DNA of 64,000 nt from Lachnospiraceae bacterium UBA7205 (lineage in GTDB: Bacteria > Bacillota > Clostridia > Lachnospirales > Lachnospiraceae), in NCBI GenBank assembly GCA_002490665.1, contig DKUL01000059.1:56879-120878 (forward strand), written 5' to 3'. Positions 53,716 through 61,260 of this stretch are shown here, one piece after another. The position numbers and the translations under genes were made by a program. Below the pieces are notes generated by a model. The model ran no database searches and was not told the DNA's origin. It worked only from the letters and a program-made list of their open reading frames with translations. Position 1 is the first letter of the stretch, and each line of letters starts with the position of its first letter.

Positions 53716-53766
53716 ACCGCTTATCTTGTATGGAGAAAGTCCCATGAACAAGGTAGGTGGTTTTCT
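53716..53766 (+). terminator. Rho-independent terminator ahead of rtcB
   Basis: ACCGCTTATCTTGT (53716-53729) pairs with ACAAGGTAGGTGGT (53748-53761), with two G-U pairs and one mismatch, and an inner ATGG/CCAT adds to the stem. TTTTCTTTTT follows. It lies inside the leader between promoter and rtcB, where it could act as an attenuator. No other promoter is apparent before rtcB. Confidence 0.65.
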
Positions 53767-53817
53767 TTTTGTTTTTGGAATTTATGAACGGTTCCTTATA
53801 TATCAGGAGGAGGAAAG

Positions 53818-55035
53818 ATGTTGGAGAACAATATATTGGAAATCAAGGGAAAAGTAAACACGGCGCTCTGCTACGCAAAAGTCGTGGAGGAGGAAGCGGT
53901 CGAGCAGATTCGCAGGATGTGTGATTACGAGTTCACGCAGGGAAGCAGAATCCGCATCATGCCTGACGTCCATGCAGGAAAGGGGTGTACCATCGGGACG
54001 ACCATGACAATCACCGACAAGGCAGTGCCCAATATTGTCGGCGTGGATATCGGCTGCGGCATGTACACGGTGAACCTCGGAAAGGACGATATTGATTTCG
54101 GGAAAATGGATGCGGCGGCGCACTTTATCCCATCGGGGATGAATGTGTGGGCAGGCAGGCAGGAGCGTTTTGATTTGCTGCAGCTTCGCTGCTACAGGAA
54201 CTTAAAGGATGCAAAACGTCTCGAGCGCAGCCTTGGGACACTGGGCGGCGGAAACCATTTTATTGAGGTGGATGTGGCACAGGACGGGACGAAATATCTC
54301 GTGATTCATTCCGGCAGCAGAAATCTCGGGAAGCAGGTTGCGGAATTCTACCAGCAGCTGGCAATCGAGCTGCACACAGGCAAGGAAGAATATTTTAAGA
54401 AAAGGGATGCCCTGATTGTGGCGTACAAGGCGGCAGGGCGCAGGAAGGAAATCCAGAAGGCGCTGAAGGAACTCAAGTGGGAGCACAGGGACTGCCTGAT
54501 TCCGGAGGACTTGCGCTACCTGTACGGAACGTTTCTTGAGGATTATCTGCATGACGTGGAGCTCTGCCAGCAGTTTGCGAGACGAAACCGTGAGAAGATG
54601 GCAGAGGTGATTCTGGAAAAGACTGGAATGACAGGCACGGACGCATTTCATACAATCCACAACTACATTGACACCGACGAGATGATTCTGCGAAAGGGAG
54701 CAATCGCCGCCCATAAGGGCGAGAAAGTGTTAATTCCGATTAACATGAGGGACGGCAGCGTGCTTGCCGTCGGCAGGGGCAACCCGGAGTGGAACTACTC
54801 CGCGCCCCACGGAGCCGGACGGCTGATGTCACGCACCAAGGCAAAAGAAAATCTGTCCATGGAGGACTACCGCAGGATGATGGAGGGCATTTACACCACT
54901 TCTGTCAACGAGGCGACGCTTGATGAGGCACCGATGGCATACAAATCGCTTGCGGACATTATCGACGTCATCAGGGAATCCGTGGACGTCATCGACATTA
55001 TGAAACCAATTTATAATTTTAAGGCATCCGATTAG
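53818..55035 (+). CDS. rtcB: RtcB-family RNA ligase
   Basis: The 405-residue protein is a short RtcB, a GTP- and manganese-dependent ligase that joins 2',3'-cyclic-phosphate or 3'-phosphate RNA ends to 5'-OH ends. Metal and catalytic motifs are seen: MPDVHAGKGCTIG, VDIGCGM (metal-binding Cys), LGGGNHFIEV, VIHSGSRNLG and the C-terminal APHGAGRLMSR with the His that takes GMP. AGGAGGAGG precedes the ATG. A XRE gene follows, separated by a hairpin that hides its ribosome site. Expression probably depends on read-through of the leader terminator. Confidence 0.95.
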   Translation: MLENNILEIKGKVNTALCYAKVVEEEAVEQIRRMCDYEFTQGSRIRIMPDVHAGKGCTIGTTMTITDKAVPNIVGVDIGCGMYTVNLGKDDIDFGKMDAAAHFIPSGMNVWAGRQERFDLLQLRCYRNLKDAKRLERSLGTLGGGNHFIEVDVAQDGTKYLVIHSGSRNLGKQVAEFYQQLAIELHTGKEEYFKKRDALIVAYKAAGRRKEIQKALKELKWEHRDCLIPEDLRYLYGTFLEDYLHDVELCQQFARRNREKMAEVILEKTGMTGTDAFHTIHNYIDTDEMILRKGAIAAHKGEKVLIPINMRDGSVLAVGRGNPEWNYSAPHGAGRLMSRTKAKENLSMEDYRRMMEGIYTTSVNEATLDEAPMAYKSLADIIDVIRESVDVIDIMKPIYNFKASD

Positions 55036-55050
55036 TGCAGGACAAAAAAG

Positions 55051-55084
55051 TCCTCCTGTGCTGGCAGATGCCGGAACAGGAGGA
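55051..55084 (+). promoter_or_regulatory. Hairpin sequestering the ribosome binding site of the XRE gene
   Basis: TCCTCCTGT (55051-55059) pairs perfectly with ACAGGAGGA (55076-55084), which contains the AGGAGG ribosome site (55078-55083) of the gene starting at 55091. An inner stem CTGGC/GCCGG (55061-55065, 55070-55074) with loop AGAT makes about 14 bp in all. There is no T-run, so it is not a normal terminator. Confidence 0.75.
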
Positions 55085-55090
55085 ACAAAA

Positions 55091-55342
55091 ATGGTCACAA
55101 TACCGACAATCGACATGATAAAGACGGGTCAGCACATCACGGAGCTGCGGATTCGGGCAGGGCTGTCCGTGCGGCAGCTGCAGGATATCTTCGGCTTTTC
55201 CACACCGCAGGCACTGTACAAGTGGCAGCACGGAACTGCGCTGCCGACAATCGACAACCTGGTCGTGCTGGCAGCAGTGCTCGGCGTGAAGGTCGATGAC
55301 ATCCTTGTCATGACCGACACCCCCATGCAGGTGAGCGCCTGA
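55091..55342 (+). CDS. Small XRE-family DNA-binding protein
   Basis: An 83-residue protein that is nearly all helix-turn-helix (ITELRIRAGLSVRQLQDIFG, then STPQALYKWQHGTALP). AGGAGG at 55078-55083 selects ATG 55091 over GTG 55058. Its ribosome site is buried in a hairpin right after rtcB, so translation may depend on unfolding or on ribosomes arriving from rtcB. It may regulate rtcB or the amidase downstream (inference). Confidence 0.85.
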   Translation: MVTIPTIDMIKTGQHITELRIRAGLSVRQLQDIFGFSTPQALYKWQHGTALPTIDNLVVLAAVLGVKVDDILVMTDTPMQVSA

Positions 55343-55480
55343 TTTTGGCAAAAATATCCTGCTCCATCATTGATATTACGCTGAAAAGCAAGTATAATAA
55401 GTACAGAGGTGTTCCGCGCCATGGGAGCTATTGCTTTGAAGCGGGCACAGGGCTTGAGTTGGAGAATGGAGAGATGGATT

Positions 55481-56458
55481 ATGTGCACAGCGGCAGCTTA
55501 CAAGACAGAAGATTTTTATTTTGGACGCACACTCGATTATGAATTTTCCTATGGGGATGAGGTGACGGTCACACCCCGAAACTATCCGCTTCATTTCAGG
55601 GAAAAAGAGGACATCGGGCAACATTACGCGATGATCGGCATGGCGTATGTGGCGGAGGATTACCCGCTGTATTATGATGCGGTAAATGAAAAAGGACTGG
55701 CGATGGCGGGTCTTAACTTTGTGGGAAATGCAGTGTATGGGGCGTATATGCCGGATAGGGACAATGTCGCACAGTTTGAACTGATACCGTGGATACTCAC
55801 CCAGTGCGCTACCGTGAAGGAGGCGCGTGCATTGCTTGGGAAAATTAATATAAGGGATACAAGGTTTGCGGCGGATCTTCCCGTGGCACAGCTGCACTGG
55901 ATGATTGCCGACAGGGAGGAAACGATTACGCTGGAGGCGGTGGCGGATGGCGTGAAGATTTATGACAATCCGGTGGGCGTGCTGACAAACAACCCGCCGT
56001 TTGACGAGCAGCTGTTTGCATTAAACAACTATATGCATCTGTCCGCGAAGCCGCCAGTGGATACATTTGCCCCGGGGCTGAAGCTTCGGCAGTACAGCCG
56101 CGGAATGGGGGCGCTCGGGCTTCCGGGCGATTTGTCGTCCCAGTCGCGTTTTGTGCGGGCTGCCTTTACAAAAATGAACGCTGTCTGTGGCGGGGGCGAG
56201 ATGGAGAGCGTCAGCCAGTTTTTCCATATTCTGGGCGCCGTGGATCAGCAGCGGGGATGCTGTGTGCTGGACGACGGCAAGTACGAGATTACGCTTTATA
56301 CGTCGTGCTGTAACACGGACAGAGGAATTTATTACTATACAACGTATGATAACCATCAGATTACTGCGGTTGACATGCACAGGGAAAATTTGGACGGTGA
56401 AAAGCTGGTGCGCTACCCGGCAATCAAGGAAGAACAAATTTTTGTGCAGAATGCGTGA
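55481..56458 (+). CDS. Choloylglycine hydrolase family (bile salt hydrolase / penicillin V acylase)
   Basis: The 325-residue Ntn hydrolase begins Met-Cys, so removal of Met exposes the catalytic Cys2. Other active-site residues fit bile salt hydrolases: Arg16 and Asp19 in FGRTLDYE, AGLNFVGNAVYG in loop 2, Asn170/171 in VLTNNPPF, and Arg in LPGDLSSQSRFVRAAF. Length matches the family (about 316-330). It would deconjugate glycine or taurine bile acids, or act on related amides, in the cytoplasm. ATG 55481 is chosen because only it places Cys at position 2; GGAGAG lies seven bases before it. BSH versus acylase specificity is not settled by sequence alone. Confidence 0.92.
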   Translation: MCTAAAYKTEDFYFGRTLDYEFSYGDEVTVTPRNYPLHFREKEDIGQHYAMIGMAYVAEDYPLYYDAVNEKGLAMAGLNFVGNAVYGAYMPDRDNVAQFELIPWILTQCATVKEARALLGKINIRDTRFAADLPVAQLHWMIADREETITLEAVADGVKIYDNPVGVLTNNPPFDEQLFALNNYMHLSAKPPVDTFAPGLKLRQYSRGMGALGLPGDLSSQSRFVRAAFTKMNAVCGGGEMESVSQFFHILGAVDQQRGCCVLDDGKYEITLYTSCCNTDRGIYYYTTYDNHQITAVDMHRENLDGEKLVRYPAIKEEQIFVQNA

Positions 56459-56508
56459 TAATAAGCGTGTGAAAAACGTAATAAATGGAGATAGGATGAG
56501 GCGCTGAT

Positions 56509-56937
56509 ATGGAAAGAGAAAGAGAGCTGTCAAAAAATGTGTCAGACCTCCTTGCTGGAATGAAGGTTTTGGTCGTCGAGGACAATGAACTGAACCTCGA
56601 AATCGTCACGGAGGTTTTAAGGGAGCGTGGTCTGCTGGTCACCACGGCGGGGAATGGGCAGGCTGCGGTCGGGCTGTTCCGGGACAGTGCGCAGGGGACG
56701 TTTGACGTGATTCTGATGGATGTGCATATGCCCGTCATGGGCGGTCTGGAAGCGACGAGAATCATCCGGGCGATGGAGCGCGCAGACGCACGCACGATAC
56801 CGATTCTGGCGCTGACCGCAAATGACTTTGAGGAGGACATACGCCAGACAAGGGAGGCGGGCATGAATGACCATCTGACCAAGCCCTTTGACATGGAGAA
56901 AATATTCGGCGCGCTCGCAGCCTATGCGGGGAAATGA
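56509..56937 (+). CDS. Stand-alone receiver-domain protein
   Basis: The 142-residue protein is one CheY-like receiver with a 20-residue N-terminal extension. Motifs: VVEDNELN, ILMDVHMPVMGG (acceptor Asp), ALTAND and LTKPFD. It resembles the second receiver of the hybrid kinase at 48.7 kb (shared VEDxELN, DVxMPxMxGxEATRxIR), so it may take phosphate from hybrid kinases of that type. No output domain is present. It lies 50 bases after the amidase gene and is followed by a strong terminator. Confidence 0.92.
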   Translation: MERERELSKNVSDLLAGMKVLVVEDNELNLEIVTEVLRERGLLVTTAGNGQAAVGLFRDSAQGTFDVILMDVHMPVMGGLEATRIIRAMERADARTIPILALTANDFEEDIRQTREAGMNDHLTKPFDMEKIFGALAAYAGK

Positions 56938-56946
56938 AAGTAACAA

Positions 56947-56995
56947 AAAATGTATTCTGTGATGAGTGTTATCTCATGGCGGAATACATTTTTTT
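56947..56995 (+). terminator. Rho-independent terminator after the receiver gene
   Basis: AAAATGTATTC (56947-56957) pairs with GAATACATTTT (56982-56992), with an inner ATGAG/CTCAT stem (56962-56966, 56973-56977), and a run of T residues continues to 56995. Confidence 0.85.
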
Positions 56996-57013
56996 ATAAG
57001 TGAAATTTACTTG

Positions 57014-57042
57014 TTGACAAAACAATTTCGAAGTGATATTAT
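57014..57042 (+). promoter_or_regulatory. Sigma-A-type promoter for the SPFH operon
   Basis: A consensus TTGACA (57014-57019) is followed after 17 bases by TATTAT (57037-57042). It lies 56 bases upstream of the SPFH start codon and directly after the preceding terminator, so the SPFH genes form a separate unit. Confidence 0.7.
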
Positions 57043-57097
57043 AATGATATCAAAAGCAATCAAAACCAATCAACATACACATAGAGGAGGAAACACT

Positions 57098-58102
57098 ATG
57101 GAAGAGAAAGTATTATCAAGGAAAAAGAACGGAATGGCTGCATTGTGTGGCATACTGGTATTGTATGCCGTCTCGCTGGCGGTGATTGTTTTCGGCGCGC
57201 GGAATGCCTATGTCTCAATCGTGGTGGCAGGCAGTCTCATTGTTGTCGTGGCAACGGTACTCCTGGCAGGACTGAAGGTCTTAAAGCCCCAGGAAGCGCT
57301 GGTGCTCACGCTGTTTGGCAAGTATGTGGGCACATTGAAGGAGGAGGGCTTCTATTTTGTGAATCCGTTCTGTACCAGCGTCAATCCGGCGGCGCGCACA
57401 AAGCTGAACCAGAGCGGCGATGTGAATGATTCCGCCGCGCTGCTGGCAATCGCAAACAAGACGGCAGGCACGGGTGTGGAAGCCGCAAGCAACAAGATTT
57501 CACTGAAAATCATGACGCTGAACAACAACAAACAGAAGATTAACGACTGTCTTGGCAACCCGATTGAGATAGGGATTGCCGTCACATGGAAGGTCGTGGA
57601 CACGGCAAAGGCAGTGTTCAACGTGGACAATTACAAGGAGTTCCTGTCATTGCAGTGCGACAGTGCGCTGCGTGACATCGTGCGTATCTATCCCTATGAC
57701 GTGGCGCCGAATGTCGACACGACCGGGGACGGGGTGTCGGATGAGGGAAGCCTGCGCGGTTCCAGCGAAATTGTGGCAGGCAGAATCCGCGACGAGATAC
57801 AAAAGAGGGTTGAGGAGGCAGGAATCAAGGTTGTCGAGGCGCGCATTACATATCTTGCCTATGCGCCGGAAATTGCGGCAGTAATGCTTCAGCGGCAGCA
57901 GGCATCGGCGATTATTGACGCCCGGAAAATGATTGTGGACGGCGCGGTCGGCATGGTTGAGATGGCATTGGAGCGCCTGAACGAAAACCACACGGTTGAG
58001 CTGGACGAGGAGCGCAAGGCGGCAATGGTGTCGAACCTGTTAGTCGTACTCTGTGGCAACCGCGACGCACAGCCGATTGTAAATTCAGGCAGCTTATATT
58101 AA
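57098..58102 (+). CDS. SPFH/Band 7 membrane protein
   Basis: The 334-residue protein has two close N-terminal membrane helices (about 15-35 and 40-62) followed by an SPFH domain (KPQEALVLTLFGKYVGTLKEEGFYFVNPF; then GIAVTWKVVDTAKAVFNVDNY) and an Ala/Glu-rich helix that would support oligomer rings. SPFH proteins organise membrane microdomains. GGAGG at 57086-57090 selects ATG 57098. It leads a four-gene unit with an Arc-like protein, a small membrane protein and a YbjQ protein. Confidence 0.93.
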   Translation: MEEKVLSRKKNGMAALCGILVLYAVSLAVIVFGARNAYVSIVVAGSLIVVVATVLLAGLKVLKPQEALVLTLFGKYVGTLKEEGFYFVNPFCTSVNPAARTKLNQSGDVNDSAALLAIANKTAGTGVEAASNKISLKIMTLNNNKQKINDCLGNPIEIGIAVTWKVVDTAKAVFNVDNYKEFLSLQCDSALRDIVRIYPYDVAPNVDTTGDGVSDEGSLRGSSEIVAGRIRDEIQKRVEEAGIKVVEARITYLAYAPEIAAVMLQRQQASAIIDARKMIVDGAVGMVEMALERLNENHTVELDEERKAAMVSNLLVVLCGNRDAQPIVNSGSLY

Positions 58103-58178
58103 AGACCTGTAGGAAACAGTGCCAGGTGCAGAAAAGCACAGGGGCTGTGCTCCGAAATGGCAAAAAAGGAATGATGTT

Positions 58179-58379
58179 ATGGGTGATTCTGGAAAAAAAC
58201 AAGTCCCGCTCAGGCTGTCGTCAAAGCTGTATGAGGCGATTGCCGCGTGGGCGGAGGATGATTTCCGCTCTGTCAATGGGCAGATAGAGTATCTGCTGAC
58301 AGAGTGTGTCCGGCAGCGGAAGAAAAATGGGAAGTATGTTTCCGATGAAATCGACAGACCGCTGGAAATTGAGATTTGA
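58179..58379 (+). CDS. Arc-like ribbon-helix-helix protein
   Basis: A 66-residue protein with the pattern KQVPLRLSSKLYEAIAAWAEDDFRS, a ribbon-helix-helix of Arc type: a short beta strand followed by two helices. It probably binds DNA as a dimer. AAAAGGA precedes ATG 58179. It is 76 bases after the SPFH gene, and no toxin-like partner is visible, so local regulation is more likely than a toxin-antitoxin role. Confidence 0.75.
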   Translation: MGDSGKKQVPLRLSSKLYEAIAAWAEDDFRSVNGQIEYLLTECVRQRKKNGKYVSDEIDRPLEIEI

Positions 58380-58453
58380 GAAGGGGAATAAAAAGAGTGC
58401 ATGAAGAAAACGTGTTGGCATCGCAGGCGTGCAATAAAAAAGAAAGGAGCGTG

Positions 58454-58687
58454 ATGCGGGTGAAACATTGGAAGAAAATGGCTGCGCCAATTGTGATTGC
58501 TTCTATTATAATTGTTTACTATATTGGAATGGCAGCAGTTTTTATGGCAGTACCCGGCATCCCGACAGCTATCAAGATACTCATGATAGTGGTGCCATTG
58601 ATTTTGGCGGCAGTGATGCTCGGTGTGCTGATAAGCAGAATAAAAGAGATTCAAGGAGGAGAAGAAGATGATCTTAGTCAATACTGA
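58454..58687 (+). CDS. Small two-helix membrane protein
   Basis: A 77-residue protein with two predicted membrane helices (about 10-32 and 38-60) and a short acidic tail. No family is recognised. AAAGGAG at 58443-58449 is close to ATG 58454; GTG 58451 and GTG 58460 are alternatives. It overlaps the YbjQ gene by 20 bases, and that overlap holds the YbjQ ribosome site, so the two are coupled. Confidence 0.7.
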   Translation: MRVKHWKKMAAPIVIASIIIVYYIGMAAVFMAVPGIPTAIKILMIVVPLILAAVMLGVLISRIKEIQGGEEDDLSQY

Positions 58688-58979
58688 TTACATTAGCGGA
58701 AAAGAACTGGAAATGCTGGGAATGGTGAAAGGGAGTACCATTCAGTCGAAAAATGTCGGAAAGGACATCACACAGAGTTTTAAGACATTGGTGGGCGGCG
58801 AGCTGACAGCCTACACGGAGATGATGAACGAGGCGCGTGCACTCGCGACAAAGCGCATGGTCGAGGAGGCTGAAAAGCTCGGCGCCGACGCGGTTGTCAA
58901 TATCCGTTACGCGTCGGCGGCAGTCATGCAGGGCGCCGCGGAGGTCATGGCATATGGCACTGCCGTAAAGTTCAGATAA
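58668..58979 (+). CDS. YbjQ/UPF0145-family protein
   Basis: The 103-residue protein matches YbjQ (UPF0145, 'heavy-metal-binding'): IQSKNVGKDITQSFKTLVGGELTAYTEMM in two parts, then ARALATKRMVEEAEKLGADAVVNIRY. Members form pentameric rings; biological function is not established. Its start lies inside the preceding gene behind GGAGGAG. Association with SPFH proteins suggests a shared membrane role (inference). Confidence 0.9.
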   Translation: MILVNTDYISGKELEMLGMVKGSTIQSKNVGKDITQSFKTLVGGELTAYTEMMNEARALATKRMVEEAEKLGADAVVNIRYASAAVMQGAAEVMAYGTAVKFR

Positions 58980-58997
58980 AGCTTATGGGGAAATTTC

Positions 58998-59055
58998 TTA
59001 CATTTTTGTAACATTGGCGTTTTCCATTTCCAGATTTCCTTTGGCAGGCTATAAT
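58998..59055 (+). promoter_or_regulatory. BceR-like site and promoter for the BceRS-type genes
   Basis: TTACA-TTTT-TGTAA (58998-59011) matches the TNACA-N4-TGTAA pattern described for BceR-type regulators. A promoter follows: TTTCCA (59027-59032), 17 bases, TATAAT (59050-59055). The site lies just upstream of the -35, an activator position, suggesting autoregulation of the response regulator gene. Confidence 0.55.
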
Positions 59056-59104
59056 ATAAGGAAAGAACAGATATTAACAGATGAAATGAATGGAGAACGA
59101 CGCA

Positions 59105-59845
59105 ATGGACACAGGGTTAAGGATTATGATTATTGAGGACGATGCCGCGCTTGCGAGGGAGCTTGGCGGGTTCCTTGAAAAATGGCAGTATGAGACGGTC
59201 ATGGCAGAGCGGTTTGATGATATTTTGCAGGAATTTATGGAAAAGAGACCACAGCTTGTCCTGATGGACATTAACCTTCCCTGCCATGACGGATTTTACT
59301 GGTGCAGCCGGCTCAGGCAGGTTTCAAAGGTGCCCGTCATCTACATCAGCAGCCGCAGTGATGACAGGGATAAAATCATGGCAATCGCGCAGGGCGGTGA
59401 TGATTATGTGGAAAAACCGTTCCGTATGGAGCTTTTGAAGGCAAAAATCGAGGCAATGCTGCGGCGGACTTACGAGTACAAGGTGCGTGAGCGCGTTTTC
59501 CTGAATGCAGGGCTGTGCTTTGACAGTGCAGTACAGAGTCTGTATCATACACGCAGCGCAGCCTCGGATAAAAGCAGCATGTCCGATATGACTGGTGAGA
59601 AGGCAGACACAGATGCGGAAGTAGACCTCACAAAATCAGAGAGACGGCTGCTTGCGCGGCTGGTGGAGAACAGACCGGACGTCGTGACGCGCGACGAGCT
59701 GATGATGGCGCTGTGGAACACGGATGAGTATGTCACGGATGCCGCGCTCACCACCATTATCAGCAGACTGCGCACCAAGCTCAAGTCCGTGTGTGGCGAG
59801 GAAGTCATTTTTACGAAAAAGGGACAGGGCTATTTTGTGGAATAA
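59105..59845 (+). CDS. BceR-like response regulator
   Basis: A 246-residue OmpR-family regulator: IIEDDAALARELGGFL, acceptor Asp in LMDINLPCHDGFYWC, VEKPF, and a winged-helix domain ending FTKKGQGYFV. The DGFYWCSRLR segment is typical of BceR-like regulators. A linker of about 35 residues between domains is longer than usual. GGAG at 59092-59095 selects ATG 59105. The kinase gene starts 25 bases downstream. Confidence 0.92.
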   Translation: MDTGLRIMIIEDDAALARELGGFLEKWQYETVMAERFDDILQEFMEKRPQLVLMDINLPCHDGFYWCSRLRQVSKVPVIYISSRSDDRDKIMAIAQGGDDYVEKPFRMELLKAKIEAMLRRTYEYKVRERVFLNAGLCFDSAVQSLYHTRSAASDKSSMSDMTGEKADTDAEVDLTKSERRLLARLVENRPDVVTRDELMMALWNTDEYVTDAALTTIISRLRTKLKSVCGEEVIFTKKGQGYFVE

Positions 59846-59870
59846 GTGGAAAACGGAGGATGAATACAAA

Positions 59871-60860
59871 ATGACAGTCGTTCGGTGGCTGAAAAGAAAA
59901 TGGAAGGATTATCTGGCTCGCAGCAGCATCATGCTCGGCTTCAACCTGTATTTTATTTTTTTAATGCGGACGGCGCAAATTGGTTATCTGCTGTATCTTG
60001 ACGTGATTTTGCTGGTGCTTCAGGCAATTGCGGAAGGTAGGGCTTTTTTTGCGTTCAGGGAGAGGGAACGCCGCAAAGCCATCTTTTTGCAGGAAAAGGA
60101 ACTTATTTATGAGGTGCTTGGCAGACCGGAGGACAGCGCAGTCTTTGCGCATGACATGCAGATTATGGAACAGCGCATCCGGGAAAAGTTTGGGGAAAAC
60201 TGCGAACTGCAGGACTATGTGGCAAAGTGGTGCCATGAGTTCAAGATACCGCTCGCGGCGGCATTTCTCATCGCGGAGAAAATAAAGGACGCGGATGCCC
60301 GGACTGATTTGCGGGAACAGCTCGAGCGGATGAACTGGCAGATGAGCATGATGATGCAGGGCTGCCGGCTGCAAAGCCCGCTGTTTGACCTCCAGGTCAG
60401 GCAGGTTCCGCTGGCAGCGTGTGTCAGGGCTTCGATTAAAAACAACCAGTTCTTCCTGATTCAGAAAAAATTCCGGATGGATCTGTCCGTTGAGGATGTG
60501 ACAGTCTATACAGATGAAGTTTGGCTGACCTACATTTTAGACCAGATTATCAACAATGCCGTCAAGTATGCAAAGCCCGGCGCCAGTCACTGCATCCGGT
60601 TCTGGACAGAACAGGCCGCGGAAGAATCATACCTGTGGCTTTATATAGAGGATAACGGGGAGGGCATACAGGAGTGCGACCTGCGCCGTATCTTCGAAAA
60701 GGGCTACACAGGCAGCAACTACCACAACGGCAGATACAAGTCCACCGGAATGGGGCTGTACATGGCAGATAAAATCGCAAAAAGACTGGAACACAAGCTG
60801 ACCGCCGAGAGCCGCTATGGGGAGTATACGCGGTTTGGCATCAGGATTTTGCACATGTAG
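59871..60860 (+). CDS. BceS-like intramembrane-sensing histidine kinase
   Basis: The 329-residue kinase has two membrane helices (about 20-35 and 40-58) with almost no extracellular loop, the mark of kinases that sense through a partner ABC transporter. The H-box is KWCHEFKIPLAAAF; the HATPase part has NAVKYAKPG, DNGEGIQE and STGMGLYMADKI. GGAGG at 59855-59859 precedes ATG 59871. With the regulator upstream and the ABC transporter at 61.3 kb it forms a peptide-antibiotic detoxification module. Confidence 0.92.
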   Translation: MTVVRWLKRKWKDYLARSSIMLGFNLYFIFLMRTAQIGYLLYLDVILLVLQAIAEGRAFFAFRERERRKAIFLQEKELIYEVLGRPEDSAVFAHDMQIMEQRIREKFGENCELQDYVAKWCHEFKIPLAAAFLIAEKIKDADARTDLREQLERMNWQMSMMMQGCRLQSPLFDLQVRQVPLAACVRASIKNNQFFLIQKKFRMDLSVEDVTVYTDEVWLTYILDQIINNAVKYAKPGASHCIRFWTEQAAEESYLWLYIEDNGEGIQECDLRRIFEKGYTGSNYHNGRYKSTGMGLYMADKIAKRLEHKLTAESRYGEYTRFGIRILHM

Positions 60861-60890
60861 CAAGGTTCGTGAAATGGTATAATTTGGTTG

Positions 60891-61061
60891 TTATTCTTTG
60901 ATTTTGTCTAGTTCTGTGAGATTCACACCTAAACTGCTTAATAGGGCTTTTAATACAATATATTGTCTCTTTAGCTCAGCATAAGTTTTTGTTGCATTTT
61001 CTTCTTTTGCCAGTATCATGCATCTTTGAACCTTTTCAAAATCTTCAATGGCATTTTTCAT
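60891..61061 (-). CDS. Small hypothetical protein inside the Bce module
   Basis: A frame of 56 codons on the minus strand encodes a Lys/Glu/Leu-rich, probably helical protein (MKNAIEDFEKVQRCMILAKE near its start, ending TELDKIKE). No family is recognised. The ATG at 61061 has no ribosome site and its first bases overlap a -10 element, so the transcript may start inside it; translation from an internal ATG at 61019 would give 42 residues. It splits the kinase and transporter genes and may be a recent insertion. Confidence 0.45.
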   Translation of the reverse strand: MKNAIEDFEKVQRCMILAKEENATKTYAELKRQYIVLKALLSSLGVNLTELDKIKE

Positions 61062-61088
61062 TATAGCGGATTCGTGGAAGGGTGTAAA
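61060..61088 (-). promoter_or_regulatory. Minus-strand promoter overlapping the start of the small hypothetical gene
   Basis: Read on the minus strand, TTTACA (61088-61083) and TATAAT (61065-61060) are exactly 17 bases apart. The -10 element runs into the ATG at 61061, so this promoter cannot produce a normal leader for that start codon. Confidence 0.6.
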
Positions 61089-61155
61089 GCCTTTATTCAA
61101 TTATCAAAGTGCTGTGTAAATTGTAAGTTACCGGAACGGAGTAAACAGTAACAAT

Positions 61156-61199
61156 TGTAAGGCGAATGTAAGGATTTTTAATAAAAATTATTTTACAAT
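61156..61199 (+). promoter_or_regulatory. Regulated promoter of the BceAB-type transporter
   Basis: TGTAAGG occurs at 61156-61162 and 61167-61173 (11-bp period), with TAACA two bases before the first. A TACAAT -10 lies at 61194-61199 and there is no good -35, consistent with an activated promoter. More TGTAA copies lie at 61115 and 61122. The BceR-like regulator is the likely activator. Confidence 0.5.
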
Positions 61200-61260
61200 A
61201 AAATCCGTAAGGAAAATCTGAAAAGAGAAAAGACAATGAAGAGGAGGTCAGACACATCAT

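Noticed and set aside
53673..53766. Known riboswitch ahead of rtcB
   Set aside because: The region folds into a terminator but I recognise no conserved core of any known riboswitch class, so only the terminator is annotated.
58179..58379. Antitoxin of a toxin-antitoxin pair
   Set aside because: The ribbon-helix-helix protein has no toxin-like neighbour; the adjacent genes are an SPFH protein and a small membrane protein.
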